Positions 32,757 through 41,875 of a stretch of DNA of 64,000 bases are shown here, piece after piece (the stretch's first letter is position 1; every line of letters starts with the position of its first letter). A program made the translations under genes and the position numbers. Source of the stretch: Kitasatospora atroaurantiaca. GTDB taxonomy: Bacteria; Actinomycetota; Actinomycetes; Streptomycetales; Streptomycetaceae. A model generated the notes under the pieces. That model was not told the origin of the DNA. It saw only the letters and a list, made by a program, of their open reading frames with translations, and made no database searches. The stretch lies in contig NZ_VIVR01000001.1 of NCBI RefSeq assembly GCF_007828955.1, positions 6,386,001-6,450,000 of the forward strand. Reading direction: 5' to 3'.

Positions 32757-33560
32757 GTGACCGTCCGCATCGCCACCTGGAACATCAACTCCGTCACCGC
32801 CCGGCTGCCCAAGCTCCTGGAGTGGCTGGAGAGCGCCAAGCCCGACGTGCTCTGCCTGCAGGAGCTCAAGTGCGCCGCGGACAACTTCCCGTACGAGGAG
32901 GTCAGGGAGCTCGGCTACGAGACGGCGGCCCACGGCACCGGCCGGTGGAACGGCGTCGCCATCCTCTCCAAGCTGGGCCTGGACGACGTCGTCCGCGGCC
33001 TCCCCGAGCAGCCCGGCTACCTGGCCGACGACGCCATGCTCCCCGACGTCGAGCCCCGCGCCATCGGGGCGACCTGCGGCCCGGTCAGGGTCTGGTCGGT
33101 CTACGTGCCCAACGGCCGCGAGGTCGACCACGCGCACTACCGGTACAAGCTGGAGTGGCTCGAGACCCTGCGCCAGGCCGTGCTGGAGGACGCGGCGGGT
33201 GCCCGCCCCTTCGCCGTCCTCGGTGACTTCAACATCGCCCCCACGGACGACGACGTCTTCGACCCCGCCGCCTTCGTCGGGATGACGCACGTCACCCCGG
33301 TCGAGCGCGCCGCCCTCGCCGCCCTGCAGGAGTCCGGTCTGCAGGACGTCGTCCCGCGCCCGCTGAAGTACGACCACCCCTACACCTACTGGGACTACCG
33401 GCAGCTGGCCTTCCCGAAGAACCGGGGCATGCGGATCGACCTCACCTTCGGCAACAAGCCCTTCGCCGACGCCGTCACGGACAGTTACGTCGACCGTGAG
33501 GCCCGGAAGGGCAAGGGCACCTCGGACCACGCGCCCGTGGTGGTGGATCTCGAGCTGTGA
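32757..33560 (+). CDS. xthA: Exodeoxyribonuclease III / AP endonuclease
   Basis: 267 residues of the ExoIII/EEP family, a DNA-repair enzyme cutting at abasic sites and degrading 3' ends. Motifs are RIATWNINSV (metal Asn), CLQELKC (metal Glu), YVPNGREVDHAHYRYK, VLGDFNIAPTDDD, the MRIDLTF block and the C-terminal GTSDHAPVVVDLEL with the catalytic Asp-His pair. The GTG start at 32757 has GGGAAGG upstream. It is transcribed alone, after ggt. Confidence 0.95.
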   Translation: MTVRIATWNINSVTARLPKLLEWLESAKPDVLCLQELKCAADNFPYEEVRELGYETAAHGTGRWNGVAILSKLGLDDVVRGLPEQPGYLADDAMLPDVEPRAIGATCGPVRVWSVYVPNGREVDHAHYRYKLEWLETLRQAVLEDAAGARPFAVLGDFNIAPTDDDVFDPAAFVGMTHVTPVERAALAALQESGLQDVVPRPLKYDHPYTYWDYRQLAFPKNRGMRIDLTFGNKPFADAVTDSYVDREARKGKGTSDHAPVVVDLEL

Positions 33561-33714
33561 GCGGTCACGCAGTGTGACGGCGTGACCCTCGATTGGGCCA
33601 GTGGGGTGGCCGCTCGGCGTGGCGCTGCCTAGCGTCGTGGGTAACAGGGTGTAGTTGTTCGAATCGTACGGGCGATGGAGCCCGCGGCTGCGCCCGAGAA
33701 CCTGGAGGTACGGC

Positions 33715-34320
33715 ATGCGCTCCATGCGTACGGCCGCCACCGCTCTGCTGGGCGCGACCACCCTGCTCGGGGTCACCGCGCCGGCCGCGCTGGCCAAGGA
33801 TGTCGAACCGGCCTGGGTCAGCCCCGCCGAGGCGGCGCCGGGTAGGACCGTGACCGTCAGCGTCACCTGCGACACCAGCTCGGTCAGGACCATCACTGCC
33901 AACTCGCAGGCCTTCTCCACCGGCTCGGCCACCCTCACGGTCGGCCCGGACGGCAAGTACAGCGGCCCGGCCCGGCTCGCCTCGAAGGAGGAGTTCACCG
34001 CCAAGGGGCCCACGAAGGCCGCCAAGGACTCCAGCTGGGGCATCGACGGCAGCTGCCCCAACGGCGACACCTTCACCGGGGCCGTGGCCGTCCTGCTGGT
34101 CGGCCAGAGCGGCCAAGCCGGCCAGAGCGGGCACACGGCTGAGGCCGGAAAGACCGGCCAGGCCGCCCAGACGCCGCACGGCAGTATGAAGACCGGCCTC
34201 GGCGGCTCGGTCGGCACCGGCACGCGCGAGCTCGTCACCGGCGGCGCCCTGGTGGTGGCCGGCATCGGCGGCTTCTGGCTGCTGCGCCGCCGCACCGGAG
34301 GCGACGAAGCGCAGCTCTGA
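33715..34320 (+). CDS. Secreted protein with C-terminal membrane anchor
   Basis: 201 residues, family not recognised. Signal peptide about 1-28 (TAATALLGATTLLGVTAPAA). The compact domain at about 30-120 holds two cysteines (SVTCDTSSV, DGSCPNGD) that probably pair. A Gly/Gln-rich linker at about 130-160 (GQSGQAGQSGHTAEAGKTGQ) is followed by a C-terminal hydrophobic helix and RRR tail (LVTGGALVVAGIGGFWLLRR). The layout resembles streptomycete wall-associated proteins, but no LPxTG-type sortase signal is seen. GGAGG precedes the start at 33715. An upstream TAGCGT near 33629 may be its -10 box. Confidence 0.75.
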   Translation: MRSMRTAATALLGATTLLGVTAPAALAKDVEPAWVSPAEAAPGRTVTVSVTCDTSSVRTITANSQAFSTGSATLTVGPDGKYSGPARLASKEEFTAKGPTKAAKDSSWGIDGSCPNGDTFTGAVAVLLVGQSGQAGQSGHTAEAGKTGQAAQTPHGSMKTGLGGSVGTGTRELVTGGALVVAGIGGFWLLRRRTGGDEAQL

Positions 34321-34335
34321 ACGCCTCGCGTTCCG

Positions 34336-34369
34336 CTCAGCGCCCCGTGGGTTGCACCGGGGCGCTGAG
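34336..34369. terminator. Hairpin terminator built into the end of the yhhN gene
   Basis: A 12-bp perfect stem (34336-34347 with 34358-34369, CTCAGCGCCCCG type) and 10-base loop between convergent genes. It covers the last codons and stop of yhhN, so the terminator is part of coding DNA on the minus strand. Confidence 0.65.
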
Positions 34370-35052
34370 TCGCGTCACGGGCTCGTCCGCGACGCTGTCC
34401 TCCTCCTGGGTCTGGTGGGCCTTCAGGGTGCCGCTGGCCAGCAGGTACTGGGCCACGATGTACGTCGACATGATCCAGAACTCGTGGCCGGGCAGCTCGC
34501 GCCAGCCGGCCAGCTGAGTGGCGATCAGGGTGTCCGAGAGCAGGAACAGAGCCCCGCCCAGGCCGGTCCGTCGGCCGAGGCCCGCCGACGTCACGGCCGT
34601 CGAGGCGAGCAGCAGGCTGTAGACCGCGACCGGGATCTTCAGGTCGCCGAGGCCCGGCCAGAGCTGACTCACCATCGCCGCCCAGGCCGCCGCGTAGGCC
34701 GCGGCCACCACGGCGCTGCGCCGCCGGTCCTCGAGCGCGCCGCGCTTGACGAACATCGTCACGTAGCAGACGTGCGCCGCGGCGAAGGAGCCCATGCCGG
34801 CCAGGAAGGCGGTGTCGCCGCCGATCTGCAGCAGCAGGTCGCCGCCTGCGCTGAGCAGCAGCGCGGGGGTCAGCAGTTTGGGGGCCCGCTCGGCGGTGGC
34901 CAGGCTGTGCGCGGCCAGCAGCGGCATCAGCGCCGGCTTGGTGGCGTGCTGCAGGGCCGTCGTACCCGTGACGATCGCCCCGAGGTGGGCGGCCGAGGTC
35001 GCGGCGAAGGTGGAGAGCAGGCCGCGGGCGGCGCGCAGGCGTCGGGAGATGG

Positions 35053-35056
<4 letters not shown>
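34337..35056 (-). CDS. YhhN/TMEM86-family lysoplasmalogenase-like membrane protein
   Basis: 239 residues with about eight hydrophobic helices. Family blocks are TKPALMPLLAAHSL, LLSAGGDLLLQIGGDTAFLAGMGSFAAAHVCY and GALFLLSDTLIA; the conserved aspartates of the family are in SAGGDLLL and LLSDTL. TMEM86 enzymes cleave the vinyl-ether bond of lysoplasmalogens. The start overlaps the stop of the upstream fatty acid hydroxylase-family gene (ATGA), a strong sign of joint function on ether lipids. A polar tail (TQEEDSVADEPVTRLS) ends the protein. Confidence 0.85.
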
Positions 35057-35913
<857 letters not shown>

Positions 35914-36050
35914 GCCCAGGACGATAGGGGACCCCGGGCGGGCTGCGGAAGAGGTTGTTACCGACGCGTAGGCATTCTCCCGGCGGCGCGGGGTGAAATG
36001 GCCGGGGACCCGGATGGTGCCACGGCCCGGCTCACCCACCGTCTAGTCTG

Positions 36051-37520
36051 GTGGGCGACATGGAGCAGCACGAGTACGCGACCGGCCCCGGGGAGGTGCC
36101 GGTCGGCGTGACAGGCGGGCGCGGGGCGGGGGCGGGGCAGCTCACCGCCTACGCGTGTGTCGGCGTGCACGGCGCCGACTCCGAGCTGCAGGCCCTGGCG
36201 CAGCGGCTCGCCGAGGCCGATCCGGCCGCCGCCCATGACCTCTTCACGGCCGCTTTCGGCCTGTACGGTGCCCGCCACTTCGGCGGGACGGTCGACGCAG
36301 GCGGCACGGTCTCCGCCGGGACGAGCTGGTGGCACGGGCCGACCGTGGACCTGCCCGCCCTGCTGCGCTCGCGCGAGGGCCGGCCCGTCCGCGGGCTGCG
36401 CCGGGCCCGCCGTACCGCCGTCGGCCTCGGGCCGGGCTCGGCCGCGGGCACTCGGGGCAGGCACCGCAAGCCCGAACGCTCGCCGGGCAGCACCCCGCAC
36501 GAGATCGCCGTCGAGCGCCGTACGGCCGCCCGGCTGCTGGTCGCCCACCCGCTGGTCACCGCCGCCGGGCCGCACGGCGCAGGCTTCCCGCTGATCCGCC
36601 GTCACGCCGACTGGCTGGCGGAACGTTTCCTGACGGTGCTCGGCTACCCCCTCACCATCGGCGACTCGTACGCCAGGCTGCACAAGGCAGGCCTGCCCGG
36701 CCGTGGGCTGCCGGGTTTCGGCCCGGCCGGGTACGCGTCCCTGGTGCTCGCCCTGGCGGCGCTGGCCGACGGCCGGGAGGCGGAGCTCGACGAGCCGGGC
36801 GTCCGGCAGGTGCTGCAGGACTGGCAGGTGCTGGTGCCAGGTGAGCAGGGCCGGCTGACGGTGGATCGCGAGCTGGCCCGGGCGCTCGGCCCGCTCGCCG
36901 CGCCGCCCGCCGCCACCCCGGAACTGTCCGTCCGGCGGCGCCTCGCCGAGACGCCGGTGGTCCTGCTGGACGAGCTCACCGCCCCCGAGCGCAGCCGACT
37001 GCTCGACCACCGGCAGGCCGAGGCCGAACTCTTCGCGGACTTCCTGGGCCTGGAGGCCGAGATCAGGGCCGAGGGCATCGCCCTGCTCGACCCCGCCGAC
37101 GAACTCACCGACCTGGCCCTGCCCGGCGCCGGAACGCTCCCGCAGGCGGCCTTGCTGCTGGTCGAACGGCTGGTCGAGGAGCTGCGCCCGCTTCCCGAGG
37201 AGGCGGCGCCCCCGGCGGTGCTGGTGCCTGACGCCCTGATAGACGGTGCGCTGGGCGACATCACCGACGAGTACGGGCTCAAGGCGGGCTGGAGCCGGGA
37301 CTACCTGGCCGACCTGACGGCCTTCCGCCGGGATGCACTGGACCTGCTCCACCGGATGGATCTGATAGCCCCGGCCGGCCGCGCCTGGCTGCTGCGGGCC
37401 CCGGCCGCGCGGTACGCCCCGCGGGCCGAGCTGCACCCCGCCCCCGGCTCCGGGCGCCACTCGCGCCCGGCCCCGCTGATCCCGGCGCCGGGCCGCTCCC
37501 GGACGGAGCTGATGGCCTGA
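36051..37520 (+). CDS. Orphan DUF2398 (TIGR02678) protein, Wadjet JetB-II family
   Basis: 489 residues (or 486 from ATG 36060). A 150-residue variable N-terminal region precedes the DUF2398 core: AARLLVAHPLVTAA, GFPLIRRHADWLAERF, YPLTIGDSYARLHKAG at about 158-213, then EIRAEGIALLDPADELTDLA and PQAALLLVERLVEEL. This family is the JetB-type component of type II Wadjet anti-plasmid systems, where it works with DUF2397 (JetA), an SMC-like ATPase (JetC) and a DUF2399 nuclease (JetD). None of these partners is in the window, so the gene is solitary. A TAGTCT box at 36044-36049 may be the promoter. It could be a remnant, a domesticated regulator or an independent actinomycete protein. Confidence 0.78.
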   Translation: MGDMEQHEYATGPGEVPVGVTGGRGAGAGQLTAYACVGVHGADSELQALAQRLAEADPAAAHDLFTAAFGLYGARHFGGTVDAGGTVSAGTSWWHGPTVDLPALLRSREGRPVRGLRRARRTAVGLGPGSAAGTRGRHRKPERSPGSTPHEIAVERRTAARLLVAHPLVTAAGPHGAGFPLIRRHADWLAERFLTVLGYPLTIGDSYARLHKAGLPGRGLPGFGPAGYASLVLALAALADGREAELDEPGVRQVLQDWQVLVPGEQGRLTVDRELARALGPLAAPPAATPELSVRRRLAETPVVLLDELTAPERSRLLDHRQAEAELFADFLGLEAEIRAEGIALLDPADELTDLALPGAGTLPQAALLLVERLVEELRPLPEEAAPPAVLVPDALIDGALGDITDEYGLKAGWSRDYLADLTAFRRDALDLLHRMDLIAPAGRAWLLRAPAARYAPRAELHPAPGSGRHSRPAPLIPAPGRSRTELMA

Positions 37521-37539
37521 CCGGCGGGGCTTCGGCGGC

Positions 37540-37740
37540 TCAGTGAGAGGCCGCGCTCGCCGCGACGGTGTCCTGCCGGACGGTCTCGACCGTGGCGGCG
37601 ACCCCCAGGCTGCCGAGAGCGACGGAGGCGGCGACGGCGGCGCAGGCGAGGTAGCGGCGGTGCCGCTGGGGGAGCGGGAAGCGGTTCGGGAGCGGGGCCT
37701 GCGCGGCCGGGGTCGGTTGAGCGTTCATGTCAGAGAGCAT
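37540..37740 (-). CDS. Small single-pass membrane or secreted protein
   Basis: 66 residues (62 if starting at ATG 37728, MNAQPTPAAQ). A proline-rich polar N terminus and the basic RHRRY are followed by one hydrophobic helix (YLACAAVAASVALGSLGVAA) and a short polar tail ending AASAASH. No family recognised. It ends facing the DUF2398 gene and lies 24 bases upstream of the transporter stop codon on the same strand. Confidence 0.5.
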   Translation of the reverse strand: MLSDMNAQPTPAAQAPLPNRFPLPQRHRRYLACAAVAASVALGSLGVAATVETVRQDTVAASAASH

Positions 37741-37763
37741 TCCAGGGTGGTGTTAAACGGTGA

Positions 37764-38915
37764 CTACGCGTGGGTGAAGTCTGGGCGGGGGCTCGGCATC
37801 GGGACATCTGCGCAGGTGGTGGCAGGCGCACGCGGCCGGAGCAGGCGGGGGACGCAGGCCGCGAGCAGCTGCTGCGCCATGCCGTAGAAGAAGATCGGCA
37901 GCAACACGGCCGGGTGCCCGCTGAACTGGCTCCCCGCCAGGGCTGCCGCCGCACTGGTGTTGTTCATACCGGTGGCCAGCGTCAGGGTGGCCGTCTCGCT
38001 CTGCCCGGTACGGGCCTGGCGGGCCGTCAGCCAGCCGGCCGCGAACGGTGCCGCGCAGACCGCTGCGCCGGCCGTCAGGGCGAGCCCGACCAGCCGGGGT
38101 TCGGGCCGCTGGGCGATCTCGCCGAAGACCCCGGCGGCGTTGAGGTAGGTCAGCCCGAGCGCGTTGAGCAGGCCGAGCAGCCGTAGCCAGGGCAGGACGG
38201 CGGCGCGCGCCCGGCCGCCCGCGAGCCGCCGGGTGAGGCGGCGGGCGCCCAGCCCGGCGAGCAGGGGCGCCGCCACCCAGAACGCCATGAAGCCACTGGT
38301 GGCGTCGGCCCGGGCGAGTCCGTCGAGCACCTCGCGCGGTCCGCCGCTCTCGGGCTCCTCGGCCAGTACCAGGCCCAGCGGTACGGTCAGCGGGCTGAGC
38401 AGCGTCGTGGCGAGCACCAGCCCGAGGCCGAGCGGTGCGTCCGCGTGGGCCTTTGCGCCCCAGGTCTGGGCGGCCCCGGCCACCGGCATGGTGGCGGTCA
38501 GCGAGAGACCGACCACCAGCCAGAGCGCCTCCCGCTGGTCCGGCCAGCAGCCGGCCGCCCGCTCGGCGCCGAGCAGCACGACCATCCGCAGCACCAGTGC
38601 CACCGCGAGCCCGGCCAGCAGCAGTCCGGGTCGCAGCAGGGCCCGGGCCACGTCCGCCGCGCGGACCTCGAAGCCGCCGATGAACATCGCCGCGAGCAGC
38701 ATCAGCATCGGCGGGGTCACCCCGGGCACCGGGTGGCAGTGCCGTACCAGCGCTCCGGGGCCGGGCAGCGCACAGCCGAGTGCGCACACCAGCAGGGTGG
38801 CCACGGCCAGGTGCGCCCTGACCGTCCGGTCCGTGGCGTCGGCGGCGTACTCGACGGCGGTCGTCGGGCACCACGGACGCGCTGAGCGCAGCGGGCAGGA
38901 CGCTCGTAAGGACAT
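37764..38915 (-). CDS. Bile acid:sodium symporter (BASS/SBF)-like transporter
   Basis: 383 residues with about 9-10 membrane helices. SBF-type blocks are GVTPPMLMLLAAMFIGGFEV near residue 68, GLSLTATMPVAGAAQTWGA and TLATGMNNTSAAAALAGSQF, the last carrying the family's Asn-rich cross-over helix. BASS proteins co-transport organic anions with sodium; the substrate is unknown. The start at 38915 (MSLRASC) is set by composition and an AGAAGG upstream. The frame is open to 39134, but the added part is not membrane-like. Confidence 0.78.
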   Translation of the reverse strand: MSLRASCPLRSARPWCPTTAVEYAADATDRTVRAHLAVATLLVCALGCALPGPGALVRHCHPVPGVTPPMLMLLAAMFIGGFEVRAADVARALLRPGLLLAGLAVALVLRMVVLLGAERAAGCWPDQREALWLVVGLSLTATMPVAGAAQTWGAKAHADAPLGLGLVLATTLLSPLTVPLGLVLAEEPESGGPREVLDGLARADATSGFMAFWVAAPLLAGLGARRLTRRLAGGRARAAVLPWLRLLGLLNALGLTYLNAAGVFGEIAQRPEPRLVGLALTAGAAVCAAPFAAGWLTARQARTGQSETATLTLATGMNNTSAAAALAGSQFSGHPAVLLPIFFYGMAQQLLAACVPRLLRPRAPATTCADVPMPSPRPDFTHA

Positions 38916-39155
38916 CGGTGCGGGCCTTCTCGACTGGTCAGACGGGTGGTGCGTCCGCCAGCATGCCACTGATCTGACTGTCTGTAATGCATGGTTGCGT
39001 TCGGTGACGTCGCCGGGCCGAGGTGCAGCAGGGGCGCTTCGGCCAGGCCGTGCAAGGGCAGTCGTCGTGTCCGAACGGTCAGTCGGCACCTGGCCGGTTT
39101 CACCCGGACGGGGGATGGCGAGGCCTCCGGGCACTGGACGCAGCGGGTCACAACA
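38916..39155. other. Intergenic region left of repeat copy 4
   Basis: No gene or clear operator seen. It should hold the promoter of the minus-strand SBF transporter; an AT-rich patch lies at about 38968-38992. Palindromic repeat copy 4 follows directly. Confidence 0.4.
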
Positions 39156-39229
39156 GGGGCGCGGGGAACTGCGCGAAGCGGGAGGCTGGGGGCCGTTGCC
39201 TTCCGATCTCGCGCAGTTCCCCGCACCCC
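39156..39229. repeat. GC-rich palindromic repeat, copy 4
   Basis: Inverted 21-bp arms at 39156-39176 and 39209-39229 with one mismatch. The interior pairs like copy 1 (GGAGGC with GCCTTCC). It lies 33 bases downstream of the minus-strand TetR gene end, where it could act as a terminator. Confidence 0.9.
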
Positions 39230-39261
39230 CTGAGGTGACCCGATTGCCTAATGGCGGAGCC

Positions 39262-39891
39262 CTACGCGGCCTCGTACGGCGTCAGCACCAGCCGCACCAC
39301 GTCCTCCAGGCGCCGCCGGGCGTCGTCCAGCGTCGTGCGGCCGGTGACCCAGGCCGTCAACTCGCCCTGCCAGGCGTGGCCGACGATGTGCCGCACCAGG
39401 TCACCGGCGGCGGGCGGGACCTGCGCCATCACGGCGTTCAGCGCAGCGCTGTCGGCCCGGGCCATGCCCTGCAGGGCTTCGCTGGCGAAAGGGTCGGTGG
39501 ACGCCGCGACCGCCACCCGCAGCCTGGCCAGCTGCGGCTGCCGCTGGTAGGCCCGCATCCCGTGCCGCACGAACCGGACCACCCGGTCCGTCGGGAGCAT
39601 CCCGGCCCGCGGACTGCGCAACTCCGCCACCAGGTCGGCGAGCAGCAGCCGGTGCCAGTCGGCGATCGCCGCGGCCAGCAGGTGGTCCTTGGAGGAGAAG
39701 TACCGGTACGCCGTCCCGAGTGCGACCCCCGAGCGCTCGCAGACCTGTCTCATCTGCAGTCTCTCGACACCGATTTCGTTCACCAGCGCGAGGGCGGCCG
39801 CGATCAGGTTCCCGCGGCGTTCGAGCTGACGGGGCGACATCGCCTCGACCGGCCTTGGTGACAAATCAACCCTGGTCGTCACCCGCACCAT
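39262..39891 (-). CDS. TetR-family regulator, KstR-like
   Basis: 209 residues. The N-terminal helix-turn-helix at about 43-66 (GVERLQMRQVCERSGVALGT, AYRYFSSKDHLLAAAI) is close in style to KstR-type TetR regulators of lipid or sterol genes. The C-terminal ligand domain is helical (AYQRQPQLARLRVAVAASTD). The start at 39891 is an ATG; a later ATG after SPRPVEA is an alternative. Neighbours are a scramblase-like protein and a TesB thioesterase further upstream, which fits a lipid-related role, but its target is unknown. Confidence 0.88.
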   Translation of the reverse strand: MVRVTTRVDLSPRPVEAMSPRQLERRGNLIAAALALVNEIGVERLQMRQVCERSGVALGTAYRYFSSKDHLLAAAIADWHRLLLADLVAELRSPRAGMLPTDRVVRFVRHGMRAYQRQPQLARLRVAVAASTDPFASEALQGMARADSAALNAVMAQVPPAAGDLVRHIVGHAWQGELTAWVTGRTTLDDARRRLEDVVRLVLTPYEAA

Positions 39892-39943
39892 GATACGTGG
39901 CGGCCACCCGCGAGCGAACGGTGCCTGAGCAGGGGGCCCGTGG

Positions 39944-40837
39944 CTACTGGTCCCCGTGGGAGTCCGGGTTGAGCAGGGTGTTGGCGGTCAGCGCGGCGGA
40001 CACCGCCAGCGAGCGGAGCGGTTCGGGCAGCGGGCGGAAGAACTCCACGTAGTAGTGGTCGCTGCCGCCGAGCACACTGAGCGTCAGCCCCAGCCCGTCG
40101 CGGGCGATCCGGCCAACTTCGGCGCCCGTGTGGTCGGTGATCTTGAAGGTGAAGGCGTACCAGCCCTCGGCCGTGAGATGGCCGACCGGGTAGCCGCCCG
40201 CGACCAGGTCGAAGCTGATGTGGCCGATCACCTGCTGCTGGATGATCTCGCCGACCGGCGTCCCGTCCGGCCGGGCCACCGTGACCTTGGCCTTGACCAC
40301 CTTCGTCCCTCGGCTGAGCACCAGGAAGGGCACCCCGGCGGCGTCCCGGATCTCGAACTGGCGGGACAGGAACTTGTCCATCTGGCTCATGAACCGCAGC
40401 GCCTTGCGGGCGCCGTTCTGCCCGGTCTCCGCGACGGTGCCGACGGTGACGCCGTTGCGGTCGAGGATGTCGTAGGTGGTGGAGATGTCCACCCACTTGA
40501 AGTTCTGGTCGACCGCAAGTGCCTGGGCGGACAGCAGCGCCTCGGGGCCGCAGCCGACCGGCTGGGGGTACTGCGGCTGCTGGGCCTGCTGACCCTGGGG
40601 GTACTGCGGCTGCTGGGCCTGCTGACCCTGGGGGTACTGCGGCTGCTGCGCGTGCTGGTACTGGGGCTGAGCCGGCACGGGCGCGGGCACGGGCGCCTGC
40701 GGCACCGGAACGGCGGCCTGGGGCGCCGGCACGGGCGCCGGCTGCGAGTGCTCCGTCCAGCGCGCGCCGTCCCACCAGCGCAGGACGGGTGCACCGTAGG
40801 GGTCCTGGTACCAGCCTGGAACTGCCGTCTGCGTCAC
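39944..40837 (-). CDS. DUF2510 / phospholipid scramblase-like (LURP-one) protein
   Basis: 297 residues. The N-terminal DUF2510 (PGWYQDPYGAPVLRWWDGARW) is followed by a Pro/Gln-rich linker at about 35-95 made of repeated QAQQPQYPQGQ units, then a LURP-one/scramblase beta-barrel domain at about 100-290 (KFLSRQFEIRDAAGVPFLVL, AEGWYAFTFKITDHTGAEVG). DUF2510 is common at the N terminus of actinobacterial membrane-associated proteins. The barrel's role in bacteria is unknown. It is 9 bases from the thioesterase stop, so likely co-transcribed with tesB. Confidence 0.8.
   Translation of the reverse strand: MTQTAVPGWYQDPYGAPVLRWWDGARWTEHSQPAPVPAPQAAVPVPQAPVPAPVPAQPQYQHAQQPQYPQGQQAQQPQYPQGQQAQQPQYPQPVGCGPEALLSAQALAVDQNFKWVDISTTYDILDRNGVTVGTVAETGQNGARKALRFMSQMDKFLSRQFEIRDAAGVPFLVLSRGTKVVKAKVTVARPDGTPVGEIIQQQVIGHISFDLVAGGYPVGHLTAEGWYAFTFKITDHTGAEVGRIARDGLGLTLSVLGGSDHYYVEFFRPLPEPLRSLAVSAALTANTLLNPDSHGDQ
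40564..40648. repeat. 33-bp in-frame tandem repeat in the DUF2510 gene
   Basis: Units at 40564-40596 and 40597-40629 are identical; a third partial unit runs to about 40648. Each encodes 11 residues of the QAQQPQYPQGQ linker, so copy-number change would alter linker length without a frameshift. Confidence 0.9.
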
Positions 40838-40846
40838 GGCACGAGC

Positions 40847-41758
40847 CTACCCGCGCTCCGTCCGCCGCCGTTCCCTGACCAGGGTCTCCTGCACCGCCGA
40901 GGCGACCAACTCGCCTTCCTGGTTGTAGAACTCACCGAGTGCCAGCCCTCGCCCGTCGGCGGCGGACGGGCTCCGCTGCGCGAAGAGCAGCCACTCGTCG
41001 GCGCGGAACGGCCGGTGGAACCACATGGCGTGGTCGAGCGAGGCCAGGATGATCCGGGGCGGTTCGGTGCGCTGGATCCGGTGCGGCTGCAGGTGCAGCG
41101 CGGTGGTCGAGGCCAGCGTCAGGTCGGAGAGGTACGTCAGCGCGCAGACCTGCAGCAGCGGGTCGTCCTGGGGCAGCGGGGTGCCGGTCCGCAGCCAGAC
41201 GAACTGCTGGGGGACGCCGGGGAGTTCCGGTGGCATGCCGGGGGAGTCGGCCGGTATGAAGCGCATGTCGAGGGTGCGGAAACCGGCCGCGCGCTCGTAG
41301 TCCTCCGGGTCGCTCTGCTCCCAGACGGGGAACGGGTCCGGCAGTTCCTCCGGTCCGGGCACCGGCGGCATGGTGCGCTGGCGCGCGCTGGACTCCTCGG
41401 GCCGCTTGAACGAGGCGGAGAGCGTGAAGATGGCCTCGTCCCGCTGAACCGCCGTCACCCGCCGGGTGGCGTAGGACGCGCCGTCGCGGACGCGGTCCAC
41501 CTCGTACGTGATCGGGCGCTGCGGATCACCCGGACGGAGGAAGTACCCGTGCAGCGAGTGCACCAGGCGGCCCGGGGCCAGGGTCCGCCCGGCCGCGGTG
41601 AGTGCCTGCGCGGCGACCTGTCCGCCGAACGCGCGCATCGGCGCCCCGGCGTGGCACCGGCCACGGAACAGGTTCTCGTCCAGCTCCTCGATCCGGAGCA
41701 GGTCGATGAACGAGCCGACGATCGCTTCGCCCGGTGCTTCCTGTCTGTTCACGTGCAC
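40847..41758 (-). CDS. tesB: Acyl-CoA thioesterase II
   Basis: A 303-residue double hot-dog enzyme that hydrolyses medium/long-chain acyl-CoA. Blocks are NLFRGRCHAGAPMRAFGGQV, LVHSLHGYFLRPGDP and YEVDRVRDGASYATRRV in the first half. The catalytic Asp/Thr-Gln region and SLDHAMWFHRPFRADEWLLF follow in the second half. Starts GTG 41758 or 41752; no clear ribosome site is visible. It is first of a two-gene unit with the DUF2510 protein. Confidence 0.92.
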   Translation of the reverse strand: MHVNRQEAPGEAIVGSFIDLLRIEELDENLFRGRCHAGAPMRAFGGQVAAQALTAAGRTLAPGRLVHSLHGYFLRPGDPQRPITYEVDRVRDGASYATRRVTAVQRDEAIFTLSASFKRPEESSARQRTMPPVPGPEELPDPFPVWEQSDPEDYERAAGFRTLDMRFIPADSPGMPPELPGVPQQFVWLRTGTPLPQDDPLLQVCALTYLSDLTLASTTALHLQPHRIQRTEPPRIILASLDHAMWFHRPFRADEWLLFAQRSPSAADGRGLALGEFYNQEGELVASAVQETLVRERRRTERG

Positions 41759-41862
41759 ATAGTGACAGATGGTGCGCGATCAACGGTGTGAGCTGGGTTA
41801 CTCTCACCGTTCCTTTTCGGGTGGAACAAGTTTCAGTAATCCGAGCTGTCAGTGCGGCCCCC

Positions 41863-41868
41863 TAGCGT
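41863..41868 (+). promoter_or_regulatory. -10 box TAGCGT of a probable leaderless promoter
   Basis: TAGCGT ends seven bases before the ATG at 41876, so transcription would begin at or next to the start codon. It is the promoter of what is now a gene remnant. Confidence 0.4.
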
Positions 41869-41875
41869 CCTCGCC

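Noticed and set aside
36051..37520. A complete Wadjet defence system
   Set aside because: Only the DUF2398 member is present; no DUF2397, SMC-like or DUF2399 gene lies on either side.
40564..40648. Tandem 33-bp repeats as a CRISPR array
   Set aside because: The units are directly adjacent with no spacers and are in frame, coding a Gln/Pro linker.
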